Shown: piece by piece, positions 32,201 through 41,882 of the stretch
Layout: each line of letters starts with the position of its first letter
Position numbering within the stretch: position 1 is the stretch's first letter
Source: Lenzites betulinus
Lineage: Eukaryota; Basidiomycota; Agaricomycetes; Polyporales; Polyporaceae
Length of the DNA: 64,000 nt
Direction of reading: 5' to 3'
Assembly (NCBI GenBank): GCA_022264855.1
Contig: JABYQU010000001.1
Span: forward strand, 1,426,001 to 1,490,000
Notes under the pieces: model-generated
The model's database searches: none
Told to the model about the DNA's origin: nothing
Seen by the model: the letters and a program-made list of their open reading frames with translations, nothing else
Position numbers and translations under genes: made by a program

Positions 32201-34003
32201 TCGCAACGCTCGAAGACACGCTCGAGGACACACGCGCTGCGAACGAGCGGGACGAAGCTGCGATACATGAACGCATCAAACGCTACAAGGACCGTGAGGA
32301 AGGCATTCGGAAGGAGCTCGCGGATGGTCGACAGGAGGTTGAGCGCGTGCGCAAGGCGGAGGAGAAGGCGCGGGACCGCGTCGAGGAGATCGAAGAGGCG
32401 CTTCGCGAGAATACTGTTGCGCTTGAGAACGCTCGCGCAGAAATCGAGACGTTGCGGAACGAGATTGCGGTGAGTGTTATGATGTGTTTGTTGTGGTTCC
32501 CTCCCTGACGTTTCTACAGGATCTGGAAGGCTTGGCCGCTACTGCGAGCACATCCGCGGAGAAGCTTGCAGAGCTCGGCCCACGCGTCAACAGTGAACGT
32601 GCTAAATTCCAAGAAGAGATTGCAGAGCTCAAGCAGCAGCTTGCGCATGTCCGGGCTAGCGCTAGTGACCAAGACTTCTCTGACGACATGCACTCGCTGC
32701 AAGACGACAAGCAGACAGTGAGTACATCGAACGAACTCGCTACTTGGCGAAAATCTCATTCGGATACTCTACAGCTGCAGGAATCGCTTAAGCGCACGCA
32801 GGCAGAGCTTGCAGATGAGCGCGCTACAGTCGAAGAGCTGCGGGCACTTGCAAACGAGCGTGCTACAGAGCTGGAGAGTATTCGCAAGAAGCTCAACCGC
32901 GACACGCCTGTCAATGGGTTCGAGTCTCGGCCGCCACCGTCCCCGTCGTCCAAGTACGACTTGGCCGCGGCGAGAGACGAGATCACTGGACTCAAGTGCG
33001 TTGCCACTATCATGCGAATCATGCGTTTATTGACCTCCGTCGTAGGCACATCGTGCAGGAGCTGCAGAAGGAGAATGCTGCTTCGGCTCAACGCTCGAAG
33101 GCGCTCGAGGCGGAGAACAAGCTGCTCCTTTCGGAAACCGAGCAACTGCGCGAGGTGAGTCCGACGCAGGATCTTCGTTACGGCATCAGCTTCTGATGCA
33201 CCCACAGGACCTCAAATCTCTTGAAGAAGACGTGGAGCGAAGCATTGCCAGGGAGGAAGCCATGCTCTCCGGCGAGAATCCGCCTTCCCCGTCGACTCCC
33301 TCGTTGGATGACATGCAAGCGCTGCAACGTAGTTATAAGGACCTCAAGACCAAGTATGAGGTGCGTCTTAGCTCATGTGTTAACGTCTGCTATGTATCAA
33401 TATGTGACACCAGACCGATATCGAGCAACTTCGCAAGAAACTTGCGGATGTCGAGATGAAGAGCGCACGACAGCTGCATGATGTAAGTGCCTATCACATG
33501 AGCGCCTATGCCATACACTGATGAGACCGCAACGCAGCTAAACAAGGAGATTGGCGAACTTGAATCGCTCATCGAATCTAAGGTGCGTTCAGTAATGTGG
33601 CCGACTTGGTGTCATATTTTGATCGTGTGGCACGCCCCAGATCTACCGAGAGGATGAGCTAGAACGCGAAGTCGAGCGACTGAAGGACAAACTCAGTCGG
33701 CAACAGAGGAAATCCTCCAAGACTGACCTCCCTGAAGACCCTATGCGTCGTCCCGCGTCGTCCGCATCGACACTATCCTCCAACTTGGGCCAAGCTGGCG
33801 AAGAGGTCTGCGAAATCTGCGAGCGGCCTGGCCACGACATCTTCACTTGCGATCTACTCAAAGAGGATGCTGCACCGCCACCGATGTCGAGTCGGCTAAG
33901 CACAGCGTCGACCCAGGATGACATGTCGGAGGTCGTCTGCGAGGACTGCGAGGAGCGCGGACACACCGCTGCGAACTGCCCCCACTCGCTTGACGTGTTC
34001 TAA
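29216..34003 (+). CDS. CLIP-170-like CAP-Gly microtubule plus-end protein
   Basis: Exons 29216-29817, 30472-31939, 31996-32469, 32520-32717, 32775-32995, 33046-33154, 33208-33360, 33414-33482, 33538-33582 and 33641-34003 give 1,233 residues in phase. The N-terminus is Ser/Pro-rich with two SxIP motifs (SGIPTP, SSIPPP), known EB1-binding signals. The CAP-Gly domain spans about 140-215 (FEVGDNVRIESLGFEGTLQY, KNNGSVAG, then after splicing QYFICPPNCGVFV). A basic Ser/Pro region carries seven GRxTP repeats, followed by a long coiled coil (about 390-1080). The C-terminus has two CCHC-type knuckles (CEICERPGHDIFTC and CEDCEERGHTAANC) and ends in DVF. This is the full domain order of CLIP-170 (Tip1/Bik1 relatives), which tracks growing microtubule ends. 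Confidence 0.92.
29818..30471 (+). other. 654-bp first intron of the CLIP-like gene
   Basis: Every other intron of this gene is about 45-60 bp. This one interrupts the CAP-Gly domain between NGSVAG and QYF, has GTGAGT at the donor and ends in AAAG. It contains an imperfect hairpin around 29930-29975 (ggaatcag ... gtcgac ttct gtcgac ... ctgattcc), suggesting an inserted repeat. No ORF. Confidence 0.7.
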
Positions 34004-34434
34004 TCGCTCACCTATTCATATCTGTTCCCCCGGACCACTACTGCCACCCACACACATTCATTCCACCGCGAATCCAAATTGTAGCAAAACCAACCACACC
34101 GTTCCTTCGCTCTGTGCATCGCATACGCATCACCACTACTTTCCTTCACCGCCCCGTAATCGTCACACTGTACTCATGTGCGTTTTCTTCGTTCATTTGG
34201 TTGCCGTCTCGTGGCTCGCAGTGTCAATTGGTTAGCACGTCTACTATCCTAGCTTACATACCCAGATGTTGCAATTCCCCGTATACCATCACCATCTTCT
34301 ACGTACGCTATGCAATACTTGGAAGTCCGATCATAGGTATCGCATCGCCTACTTCCTCATACTCCGACTATGCAACCAGTGGAGGTAAGGTGAGCCGCAC
34401 TGCTAAGATATACAAATACCGATACCGTCTCACT
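34004..34434. other. Intergenic between convergent CLIP-like gene and gene B
   Basis: About 430 bp with no supportable gene; it should contain both 3' UTRs. Confidence 0.5.
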
Positions 34435-35177
34435 TCAGACTCGCTGTACAATGCCGATGGTGGGCTGAATGGTGCTCTTGGATACACGGCGAACGTCGAT
34501 CAGGACGAGGTCTTGGAGGCCTGACAGCACCGCTCCGCCCAACCGAAGCGGGTTGAATTTCTGAAGTGCCTCCGTGTCGATTGTGAGGAGATGAGGTAGA
34601 CTTCGGACAACCCCGTTCTTCTGAAGATACCCACTAAAAATTGCTGCATCTCCTTCGCTACCGCTCTCGCTAGCTGGCCTCGCGTCAGAGGGGCTTGGCG
34701 CTGTGCTCCGCCTCGCCAAACGTTGACCTGGCGACTGTACTTTGGATAGCCCTCAAACTACAAGCACATCCATTAGAGAAATCGATCTAAACCGGAAGAT
34801 TGAGCACATACTTGAAAGACCATGGACATCTTTTGTGAGCTCGGGGCACCCACAGTTCCGAACGCTGCCTCATCGCATGCATTCAGGCTAGACATATTTT
34901 GTTCCAATGCATCCTGCAGCTTGAAGCCGAAGAAATCGATAGGCGGTACGTCCGTGATTCCACGGAGCCGCGTAATGTAACGTTCCTGTGCGATTATCTA
35001 GGACATAAACGTCGACCAAATCAGCGTAAGGACGGGGATGACCATCAAGTTCATACCTTCCATTGCTCATGTTTCACTAGAAACGCCCTAGGCAAGGTCG
35101 CTGCGCTGGCCAGCTCAACGTCGGCTGGGCCGTGTTGGTATGGTTGGAGATACGGTTCAAGCTGTTGGATCTGCATC

Positions 35178-35182
35178 TGCGG
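35178..35182. repeat. Gypsy target-site duplication, left (TGCGG)
   Basis: TGCGG directly before the left LTR, repeated directly after the right LTR at 41878-41882. Five bp is the usual size for Ty3/gypsy integrases. Confidence 0.9.
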
Positions 35183-35505
35183 TGTAACGGCTAGCGGGCA
35201 GGCAGGCGAGCAGGTCGGGCACGGAGGGCGAGCGAGTGAGATTGCCAGCGGTGACTGGTGTTGGTCAGACGGAGAGATACAAGCGGGGCGCGAGGCGGGT
35301 AGCTACGGAGTCCGGGAGCGTACGGAAGGGCGAGCTGCATGGCTCCCGATGGTGGCTGAGGAACGAGGAACGGACGAACGATATAAAGTACGAAAGAGGA
35401 AGGTGTAGCTAAAACTAATCTAATCAGAGCCGTTACTATCGAAAGTGACCATGGCCCGAAGGCCCGAACCCGAGGACTCGTGTAACGCGCGTGCGCGCCG
35501 TTACA
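35183..35505 (-). repeat. Gypsy 3' LTR (323 bp)
   Basis: Starts TGTAACGGC and ends GCCGTTACA, a 9-bp terminal inverted repeat. By eye the same sequence as 41555-41877. Confidence 0.96.
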
Positions 35506-35530
35506 CTACCTCCTCCTCAAGGGAGGGCGC
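35506..35530 (-). other. Gypsy polypurine tract candidate
   Basis: In element sense GAGGAGGAGGTAG lies immediately before the 3' LTR, the expected place and composition for plus-strand priming. Confidence 0.7.
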
Positions 35531-35696
35531 GACGCATGCGAGCGCGATCCCCAGCTAGCGGCTGGCGGCCTCGAGACTCGACGCGCGCGGCGCGACACTG
35601 TGCGCACAGTTCCCGGCTGAAGACCGGCGACACCGCATACAACAGCGCGCGACCTCGCCGCGACGCCTGTGCGATCCCGGTCTCAACACCCGAGCA

Positions 35697-38600
35697 TCAC
35701 GCGTCGGGACGAGGCGGCGGACGAGACACGCGTCCTGAGCGGAGCGTGGTCTGCGTCGGCGGCGTGTAGGACACGCGAGGGTCTTCGCGGATGGGCGGCG
35801 GAGAGCGCGGGCGCGGGGCGGCATGTGGGACGGCGGATGTGGCAGGGTGCGACGAGGAGGGGATGGGCGGAGCGGCTGAGGTGGGATGCGAAGAGGGAGC
35901 GATGGGTGAGGTGGACGAGGCGGGCTGCAAGGGGATAGAAATAGAATTATCAGTAGACGGCGGAATGGAATGAGCGGTAGAGTTGAATAAAGTGTGCGGG
36001 GGACGGGGAGCTCGAGGGTGACGACGGTGGAAACGCTCGAGGAGCTCGTTCGAGGTAGTGGGGAAGTCGGAGAGGGGTATCCAAGAGTTCTCGTCTTCGG
36101 AGAGGCCTTGCCAGCTTACGAGATACTCGTAGCGCTGGCCGAGCTTCCGAGAGTCGAGAACGGCCTTGAGGGCGAGTGGAGAAGAGTCGGAAGTATCGAG
36201 ACCGAAAGGAATGGGAGCGGAGGGAGCGTGGAATTCGGGAGAGACGTGGTAGGGTTCGAGAAGCGAGACATGGAAGACGGGATGGAGGCGAGAGAGATAA
36301 GACGGGAGCGAGAGTTTGTAGACGAGGGGAGAGAGTCGGGAATGGATAGGGAAGGGTCCAAGACGACGGTGGTCGAGTTTGTCGGAGGGACGGGTGGTCT
36401 TGATGTTGCGGCGGAGGAGCCAGACGAGGTCGCCGGGGTTGTAGACAGGCGCATCCGAAACGCGCTTGTTATAGTTGCGAGCTTGACGTTCTTGGGCGTG
36501 CTTCAACTCGGCGCGCAGCTCGTCATGAAGACGGCTAAGTCGCGTTGCGAGATCGGCGGCGCCCGGGACGGAGACGGGGTCGGCGAGGCGAGGTTCAAAA
36601 CTGGGGTGGAAACCGTAGTTGGCGAAGAATGGGGACTGGTTGGTGGAGAGGTTGACGGCGTTGTTGAACGCGAACTCTGCGAGTGGGAGATAGTCGACCC
36701 AGTCGTCCTGCTGGTATGAGACATACGCGCGCAGGTAGGTTTCGAGCGTCTGGTTAGTGCGTTCAGTGAGACCGTCCGTCTGAGGGTGATAGGCGGTCGA
36801 GTGCTTGAGTTCAGTCTGCAAGTGCCGGGCGAGTTCGCGCCAGAACTGTGAGACGAACGTCGAGCCGCGGTCGGAGACGATAGAGTCGGGGACGCCATGG
36901 TAGCGTACAATGCGGTCGAGGAAGAGCCAGGCGAGTCCGGGCGCGTTGAGTGTCTCGTTGCAGGGTACAAAATGTGCGTATCGCGTCAAGCGATCGCACA
37001 CGACCCATATCGAGTCGTACCCGTGCGAACGAGGCAGCTTAACGATGAAGTCCATCGTCAGCGCCTGCCAAGGCCGGAGAGGGATGTCGAGGGGTTGGAG
37101 GAGGCCGAAGGGTTTGTGGCGAGGCGTCTTGATCCTACCGCAGACGTCGCATGCAGCGACGTACTTGCGAACGTAGGTCGCGACGCCCGGCCACGAGTAG
37201 TCGCGCTTGACAGACGTGAGCGTGCGTCTGCGACCGGGGTGACCTGCGGGGGGAGAGTCGTGCCGAAGGCGAAGAATGTCAGCGCGCAGGGGAAGCGGAA
37301 TGAAGAGGAGACCATCATGGAAGACGAGGTCATCCTGGACAGCGAATGCTGAGTCTTCGCGCCGAATTGCGTCGCGCCACTCTTGGTCTGCGCGAATAGC
37401 GGTCTTGTAACGCTCTTGAAACGCAGAGTGGTCAGCGGCAAGTGCTGTGATGGCGGCAACTTGAATTGGCTTGCGTGCGGACGCAGCGTCTTGCGTGAAT
37501 AGAGGTGCTGTGTGCGCAGGTGTCAGCAATGTTTTGCGGTTCTCATGCAGGACGTCATCCCCCTCTCGAGGCGCGAAGTCCGCACGACGAGAGGGTGCGT
37601 CTGCGGGGTTCTTCAAACCGGGTGAGTACGACAAGACGAAGTTAAACTCGGAGAGAAACATAGACCACCGTGCTTGACGGCGGTTCAGGACTCGAGAGGA
37701 CATGAAATACTCAAGATTTTTGTGATCCGACACGACGGAGATGGGCGTGTCGGTGCCGATGAGCCACGCACGCATGTCACGGAACGATTCCACGACGGCG
37801 AGGAGCTCCTTGTCGTATACCTCGTAGTTAATCTCCGCAGGCGACAGCTTGCGGGAGAAGAACGCGACGGGGTGAAGGAGGCCGTCTGTGTCGGGTTGGT
37901 GGAGGACGCCGGCGATGGCGAAGTCGGAGGCGTCCGTGGCGAGCGTTGACGGCAGGCTGGGGTCGAAGTGGCGGAGGACGGGTTCCGACAGGAACGCACG
38001 CTTGAGGGACTCGAATGCATCAACGGCGTCCGCCGGGAACTCAAACGGAGTGTCTCGAGCGGACTTCTTGGTGAGCCGGTTGAGGGGCACGACAATCCGT
38101 GCGTAGTTGTCTATGAAACGACGATAAAAGTTAGTAAAACCGAGGAAAGACTGTACGTCCCGCATTGAGGACGGGCGGGGCCAGTTGGCGATGGTGTCGA
38201 GCTTGTGTGAGTGCATCTTGACGCCGTCCGCTCCGATGAGGTATCCGAGATACTCGACCTCAGAGCGATCGAACTCGCACTTCTTCGCGTTCGCGAAGAG
38301 GCCGGCGTCGCGCAGGCGTTCGAGCACAAGCTTGACGTGCTCGTCGTGTTCCTCCTGTGTGCGAGAGAATATCAGTATATCGTCGATGTACACAACGCAC
38401 ACCACATCGAGCAGGTCGCGTAGGGTGTCTTGGATGTATGCTTGGAAGGTGCCAGGGGCGTTAGTCAAACCGAAGGGCATAACCGTGTACTCAAACAGTC
38501 CGAGATGCGTGCGGAACGCGGTCTTCCACTCGTCACCCTCGCGAATGCGGATAAGATTGAACGCATTCTTGAGGTCGATGACAGAGAAAACCTTGCATCC

Positions 38601-40277
38601 TTGGACACGATCGAGCAGGTCGTCGAGGAGCGGGAGAGGATACCGGTTCTTCTTCGTGATCGCGTTCAGACCGCGGTAGTCGACGCATAAGCGCAACTCG
38701 CCAGTCTTCTTGCGGACGAACAGAACGGGGGAAGCAGCAGAGGATGTTGAGCGTCGTATGAAGCCTTTGCGCAGATTCTCCTCGACGTAGTCGAAGAGCG
38801 TCTGACGCTCGAGCGCGGAGAGGTGGTAGAGAGGACCGAATGGCGGCTTCTGGTCGTCCTCAAGGTCGATAGACATGTCAAAACCGTCGCGATGCGGAGG
38901 CAGCTTCTCGACATCGACCGGGGAGAACACGGAGGTGTAGCTGTGATATTTCTTGGGTACGTGCTCGAGGAAGTCAACGGGAGGCGGCGGCTCAGGGAGA
39001 GGGTCAGGAGTAGCAGTGGGCGAAGGCGGTACAGCCGTGCTGGGGGTGTCGAGTCGAGCAGCCGCTATGGTGTAGCCGGGGGTGCCGAGTGGGTGATACC
39101 AGAGCGCACCACTCGGGTTGTTGCGGGCAAACTTGCGGAAGCGCCGTGAGCCGATCATGGAGATATCGAGCGGTGCGGATGGGGCGTTGGGAGTTGTAGG
39201 AGCGGTGGGGAACGGAAACGAGGGAGAGCTAGTGGAAACGAGAGGTGGTGTGGTTGTGCGAAGACCGAGGCCCAGGCTTGCCACAGCGAGCGGGGTGCTG
39301 GACGCACCAAGACCGGAGCCCTGGAGCGCAGACGCCGAAGAGACGGGCGAAGACGGATGCGCTTGACGAAGACCGGGGCCCAGGCCAGAGGCGAACGGGG
39401 ACGAGGGTCGAAGAGCGTGCTGGAAAGGGAGCGTCGTAGCAGACAGGAACGAGCGGCCTCGAGCGTGAGGCGGAGTCGTGGCTTGATCAGAGCGCACGAT
39501 AGAGTCGGGATGCGCGGTCGTGAGGACGCGGCCACGAAGACCGAGGCCCAAGCCGACCGACGTCGAGGTTGACGCGTGCAGGGACGAGACGAAGGTGGGA
39601 GGTGTGACCAGGCTTGCGCCGTGGCCGAGGACAGAGGTCGGGTGGACAGGATTTGCGCCGCAGCAGTTGAGTGCCAACGAGCGGCGGACCCAGTCAATAG
39701 ACGGGTTGTGGCGTTGAAGCCAGTCGAGACCTAAAATAATAGGATATGGTACGGAGACGATGCCCAATGCAATCGTCTCCGAGTGAGCCTGTACGCGCAA
39801 CGAGGCGACGACGTCATGAGTGACGAAGCCGGATGCTATCGGGCGGTCATCTACCGCGGTAATTGGGACTGGCACGTCCTTCAGACGGCGGGGGAGTCCA
39901 TGTCGGTTCGCAAACGAGAGAGAAATACAAGAGGCGGTGGCGCCTGAGTCGACGAGAGCATATGTGCGGACAGTTTTCTGGTTAGGGAAGGAGAGAGAGA
40001 CGGAGACAAAGAAATGGTCTGGCGAGAACGGGGAAGAATGAACGTGAGAGGATAGACGGAAACGGGGAGCGCCAGCAGGTCTGGGTATCCACACACCGTC
40101 CTTGAGACGGATGTGCTTCGGAGCCCCCGTAGCGGGTGCCTGAGTCCCTTGTGTCGCCGGGAGCTCCGGGACTTCTAGTTTACTCCCGGCTACGCTTTTC
40201 CCTTGGACTTGGAGTCCTTGGCAGCGCGCAGCGGGCAGTTGGCGAGGCGATGAGAGCCCTCGCCGCAGTAGAGGCAT
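35697..40277 (-). CDS. pol: Gypsy Pol: protease, reverse transcriptase, RNase H, integrase, chromodomain
   Basis: Open frame of 1,526 codons. In order: aspartic protease (YALVDSGATASCISLSF), reverse transcriptase (RKKTGELRLCVDYRGLN, VMPFGLTNAPGTFQAY, catalytic YIDD), RNase H (LATDASDFAIAGVLHQ), integrase with the HHCC zinc region (H-x5-H, then CDVCGRIK) and DDE core (LTMDFIVKLP, VSDRGSTFVSQFW, TERTNQTLETYL), and a C-terminal chromodomain (LDSRKLGQRYEYLVSWQGLS, ENSWIPLSDF). The frame is -1 relative to gag and overlaps it. Translation is probably by frameshifting at 40196-40202, so the ATG at 40277 is unlikely to be the true start. Confidence 0.96.
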   Translation of the reverse strand: MPLLRRGLSSPRQLPAARCQGLQVQGKSVAGSKLEVPELPATQGTQAPATGAPKHIRLKDGVWIPRPAGAPRFRLSSHVHSSPFSPDHFFVSVSLSFPNQKTVRTYALVDSGATASCISLSFANRHGLPRRLKDVPVPITAVDDRPIASGFVTHDVVASLRVQAHSETIALGIVSVPYPIILGLDWLQRHNPSIDWVRRSLALNCCGANPVHPTSVLGHGASLVTPPTFVSSLHASTSTSVGLGLGLRGRVLTTAHPDSIVRSDQATTPPHARGRSFLSATTLPFQHALRPSSPFASGLGPGLRQAHPSSPVSSASALQGSGLGASSTPLAVASLGLGLRTTTPPLVSTSSPSFPFPTAPTTPNAPSAPLDISMIGSRRFRKFARNNPSGALWYHPLGTPGYTIAAARLDTPSTAVPPSPTATPDPLPEPPPPVDFLEHVPKKYHSYTSVFSPVDVEKLPPHRDGFDMSIDLEDDQKPPFGPLYHLSALERQTLFDYVEENLRKGFIRRSTSSAASPVLFVRKKTGELRLCVDYRGLNAITKKNRYPLPLLDDLLDRVQGCKVFSVIDLKNAFNLIRIREGDEWKTAFRTHLGLFEYTVMPFGLTNAPGTFQAYIQDTLRDLLDVVCVVYIDDILIFSRTQEEHDEHVKLVLERLRDAGLFANAKKCEFDRSEVEYLGYLIGADGVKMHSHKLDTIANWPRPSSMRDVQSFLGFTNFYRRFIDNYARIVVPLNRLTKKSARDTPFEFPADAVDAFESLKRAFLSEPVLRHFDPSLPSTLATDASDFAIAGVLHQPDTDGLLHPVAFFSRKLSPAEINYEVYDKELLAVVESFRDMRAWLIGTDTPISVVSDHKNLEYFMSSRVLNRRQARWSMFLSEFNFVLSYSPGLKNPADAPSRRADFAPREGDDVLHENRKTLLTPAHTAPLFTQDAASARKPIQVAAITALAADHSAFQERYKTAIRADQEWRDAIRREDSAFAVQDDLVFHDGLLFIPLPLRADILRLRHDSPPAGHPGRRRTLTSVKRDYSWPGVATYVRKYVAACDVCGRIKTPRHKPFGLLQPLDIPLRPWQALTMDFIVKLPRSHGYDSIWVVCDRLTRYAHFVPCNETLNAPGLAWLFLDRIVRYHGVPDSIVSDRGSTFVSQFWRELARHLQTELKHSTAYHPQTDGLTERTNQTLETYLRAYVSYQQDDWVDYLPLAEFAFNNAVNLSTNQSPFFANYGFHPSFEPRLADPVSVPGAADLATRLSRLHDELRAELKHAQERQARNYNKRVSDAPVYNPGDLVWLLRRNIKTTRPSDKLDHRRLGPFPIHSRLSPLVYKLSLPSYLSRLHPVFHVSLLEPYHVSPEFHAPSAPIPFGLDTSDSSPLALKAVLDSRKLGQRYEYLVSWQGLSEDENSWIPLSDFPTTSNELLERFHRRHPRAPRPPHTLFNSTAHSIPPSTDNSISIPLQPASSTSPIAPSSHPTSAAPPIPSSSHPATSAVPHAAPRPRSPPPIREDPRVSYTPPTQTTLRSGRVSRPPPRPDA

Positions 40278-41497
40278 AAATTGTTGTCGAAACGGCGTTG
40301 CCGTTCTTGAGCGGTGAGCTTACCATGCCGAATGGCGTCGACCTCCATAGGTACAACGTCGGAAGAGCCACTTGCGGCGGCGGGCGCGGCGACGGTCGGT
40401 CGCGACGCAAAGGTAGGTGTGAATGCGGTCGTGGTGCGCTGTGGCTGAGACTGGCGGGTTGTGTTCGAGGTGGTGACGCGCACGCCTTGCTGGCGCGTCT
40501 CGAGCCGCAGGTTGTGGAGCTCGTTGTCAAGCTCGATAACTAGCGGGATCCACTCGGAGAGAGTGGCGGGTCGAGGCTTGCCGAGAAGTTGCATGCGGAC
40601 ATCTTGTTTGAGGCCACGCTCGAAACGCTTGATCGCGTAGGCCTCAGTCCAATCGATGTATCTAAGATATTCTTCAAACTGGTTAGCATACACGGCGGCG
40701 GACGCCTCTTGCTTGAGCGCCTCAATCTTGTGGATCATCTTGTTCTCAATGTCCGAGTCCTCGAAGCGCTTGCGGAGCTCGTACACGAGGCTCACGTAGT
40801 CGTCGAGAAAGAACTCGTCCCGGTTCTTCATGGCCTTCAGCCAAGAACGCGGGGCTCCGTCACCGAGCCAAGATATGAGATAGTGGCACTTAACGGTCTC
40901 GTCTGCGTCGCGGAGTGCGGGTTGCAGGAGGATGGCGGCATCAACTTCTTCCAGGAAGGCGTCGACCTCGGAGGCCTTGCCATTGAAGACGCGTGGATCG
41001 CGCACTCGAACGTTGCCTCGGGAACCTCCCGATTGTCCATTCGAGCCGTTGGTGTGAGTTCCTGTGGAGATATTTTCGAGGCGGTGAACGAGGGCTTCGA
41101 GTGCCTGCCGGGTGACGACCTGCTCTTGGTGAGCGTTACCGGCGGCGTTCCCGATCTGGATGACGCTCTCCAGGAGAAAGCGCATGGGGTCAGTAGAGAC
41201 ATCGGCCGCAGGAGCCTCAGGTCCTGGTGCAGGTAGCTGAGTGCCGGGTTGCTGGGGAGGCGCCTGTGGGTTGCCGTTGGCGCCGTTTTGGGCAGCTGGG
41301 GCCCCTTGAAAACCGGCACCGCCCCAAGCTTCCATGCCGGCGGTTCCGACGTCGCCCATTCCGGAAGGATTTGTGGGCGTGGCGAAGAAGGAAAGTCGGC
41401 GGGAGGGAGGCGTTCGATGGGCGCTTATCTGCGAGTCGGCGGCGACAGGAGATGTTGCGGTCGCGAACGCGCTGGGTTGTGTCCGGAGTAGGAGCAA
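40190..41497 (-). CDS. gag: Gypsy Gag with CCHC nucleocapsid knuckle
   Basis: 435 residues from the ATG at 41497, 57 nt inside the 5' LTR border. The capsid-like retrotransposon gag region spans about 150-330 (FNGKASEVDAFLEEVDAAIL, YLISWLGDGAPRSWLKAMK, FEEYLRYIDWTEAYAIKRF). Near the C-terminus is one CCHC knuckle CLYCGEGSHRLANC. The last codons contain the slippery run used for pol expression, and the TAG stop is at 40190-40192. Confidence 0.94.
   Translation of the reverse strand: MLLLRTQPSAFATATSPVAADSQISAHRTPPSRRLSFFATPTNPSGMGDVGTAGMEAWGGAGFQGAPAAQNGANGNPQAPPQQPGTQLPAPGPEAPAADVSTDPMRFLLESVIQIGNAAGNAHQEQVVTRQALEALVHRLENISTGTHTNGSNGQSGGSRGNVRVRDPRVFNGKASEVDAFLEEVDAAILLQPALRDADETVKCHYLISWLGDGAPRSWLKAMKNRDEFFLDDYVSLVYELRKRFEDSDIENKMIHKIEALKQEASAAVYANQFEEYLRYIDWTEAYAIKRFERGLKQDVRMQLLGKPRPATLSEWIPLVIELDNELHNLRLETRQQGVRVTTSNTTRQSQPQRTTTAFTPTFASRPTVAAPAAASGSSDVVPMEVDAIRHGKLTAQERQRRFDNNLCLYCGEGSHRLANCPLRAAKDSKSKGKA
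40196..40202 (-). promoter_or_regulatory. Candidate -1 ribosomal frameshift site GGGAAAA
   Basis: In element sense gag reads AAG GGA AAA GCG TAG. The heptamer G GGA AAA has the X XXY YYZ phasing of -1 slippery sites and lies one codon before the gag stop. A -1 slip enters the pol frame exactly (GGG AAA AGC GTA GCC). Confidence 0.78.
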
Positions 41498-41539
41498 GAC
41501 GGTATAAGGGAAGCAGAGATAGTTCTAGAACGAGTTTGG

Positions 41540-41554
41540 TTGGTCTGACCAAAC
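41540..41554 (-). other. Gypsy primer-binding region
   Basis: The first bases inside the 5' LTR in sense are GTTTGGTCAGACCAA. A TGG three bases in could start a tRNA primer-binding site, but I could not match it to a tRNA. TTGGTCAGACCAA is itself self-complementary. Confidence 0.4.
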
Positions 41555-41877
41555 TGTAACGGCTAGCGGGCAGGCAGGCGAGCAGGTCGGGCACGGAGGG
41601 CGAGCGAGTGAGATTGCCAGCGGTGACTGGTGTTGGTCAGACGGAGAGATACAAGCGGGGCGCGAGGCGGGTAGCTACGGAGTCCGGGAGCGTACGGAAG
41701 GGCGAGCTGCATGGCTCCCGATGGTGGCTGAGGAACGAGGAACGGACGAACGATATAAAGTACGAAAGAGGAAGGTGTAGCTAAAACTAATCTAATCAGA
41801 GCCGTTACTATCGAAAGTGACCATGGCCCGAAGGCCCGAACCCGAGGACTCGTGTAACGCGCGTGCGCGCCGTTACA
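41555..41877 (-). repeat. Gypsy 5' LTR (323 bp)
   Basis: Same length and, by eye, the same sequence as the 3' LTR at 35183-35505. Confidence 0.96.
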
Positions 41878-41882
41878 TGCGG
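41878..41882. repeat. Gypsy target-site duplication, right (TGCGG)
   Basis: Matches 35178-35182. Keeping only one copy restores the gene B reading frame. Confidence 0.9.

Larger units (their letters stand above)
35183..41877 (-). mobile_element. Complete Ty3/gypsy chromovirus LTR retrotransposon, 6,695 bp
   Basis: Two 323-bp LTRs that I cannot tell apart by eye, each with TGTAACGGC...GCCGTTACA ends, surrounded by a TGCGG duplication. Sense is minus: 5' LTR at right, then gag (41497-40190), a pol frame (40277-35697), a purine-rich tract and the 3' LTR. Pol order PR-RT-RNase H-integrase with a chromodomain places it among chromoviruses. All frames are open and the LTRs match, so the copy is very young and may still be active. 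It lies in exon 3 of gene B. Confidence 0.96.
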
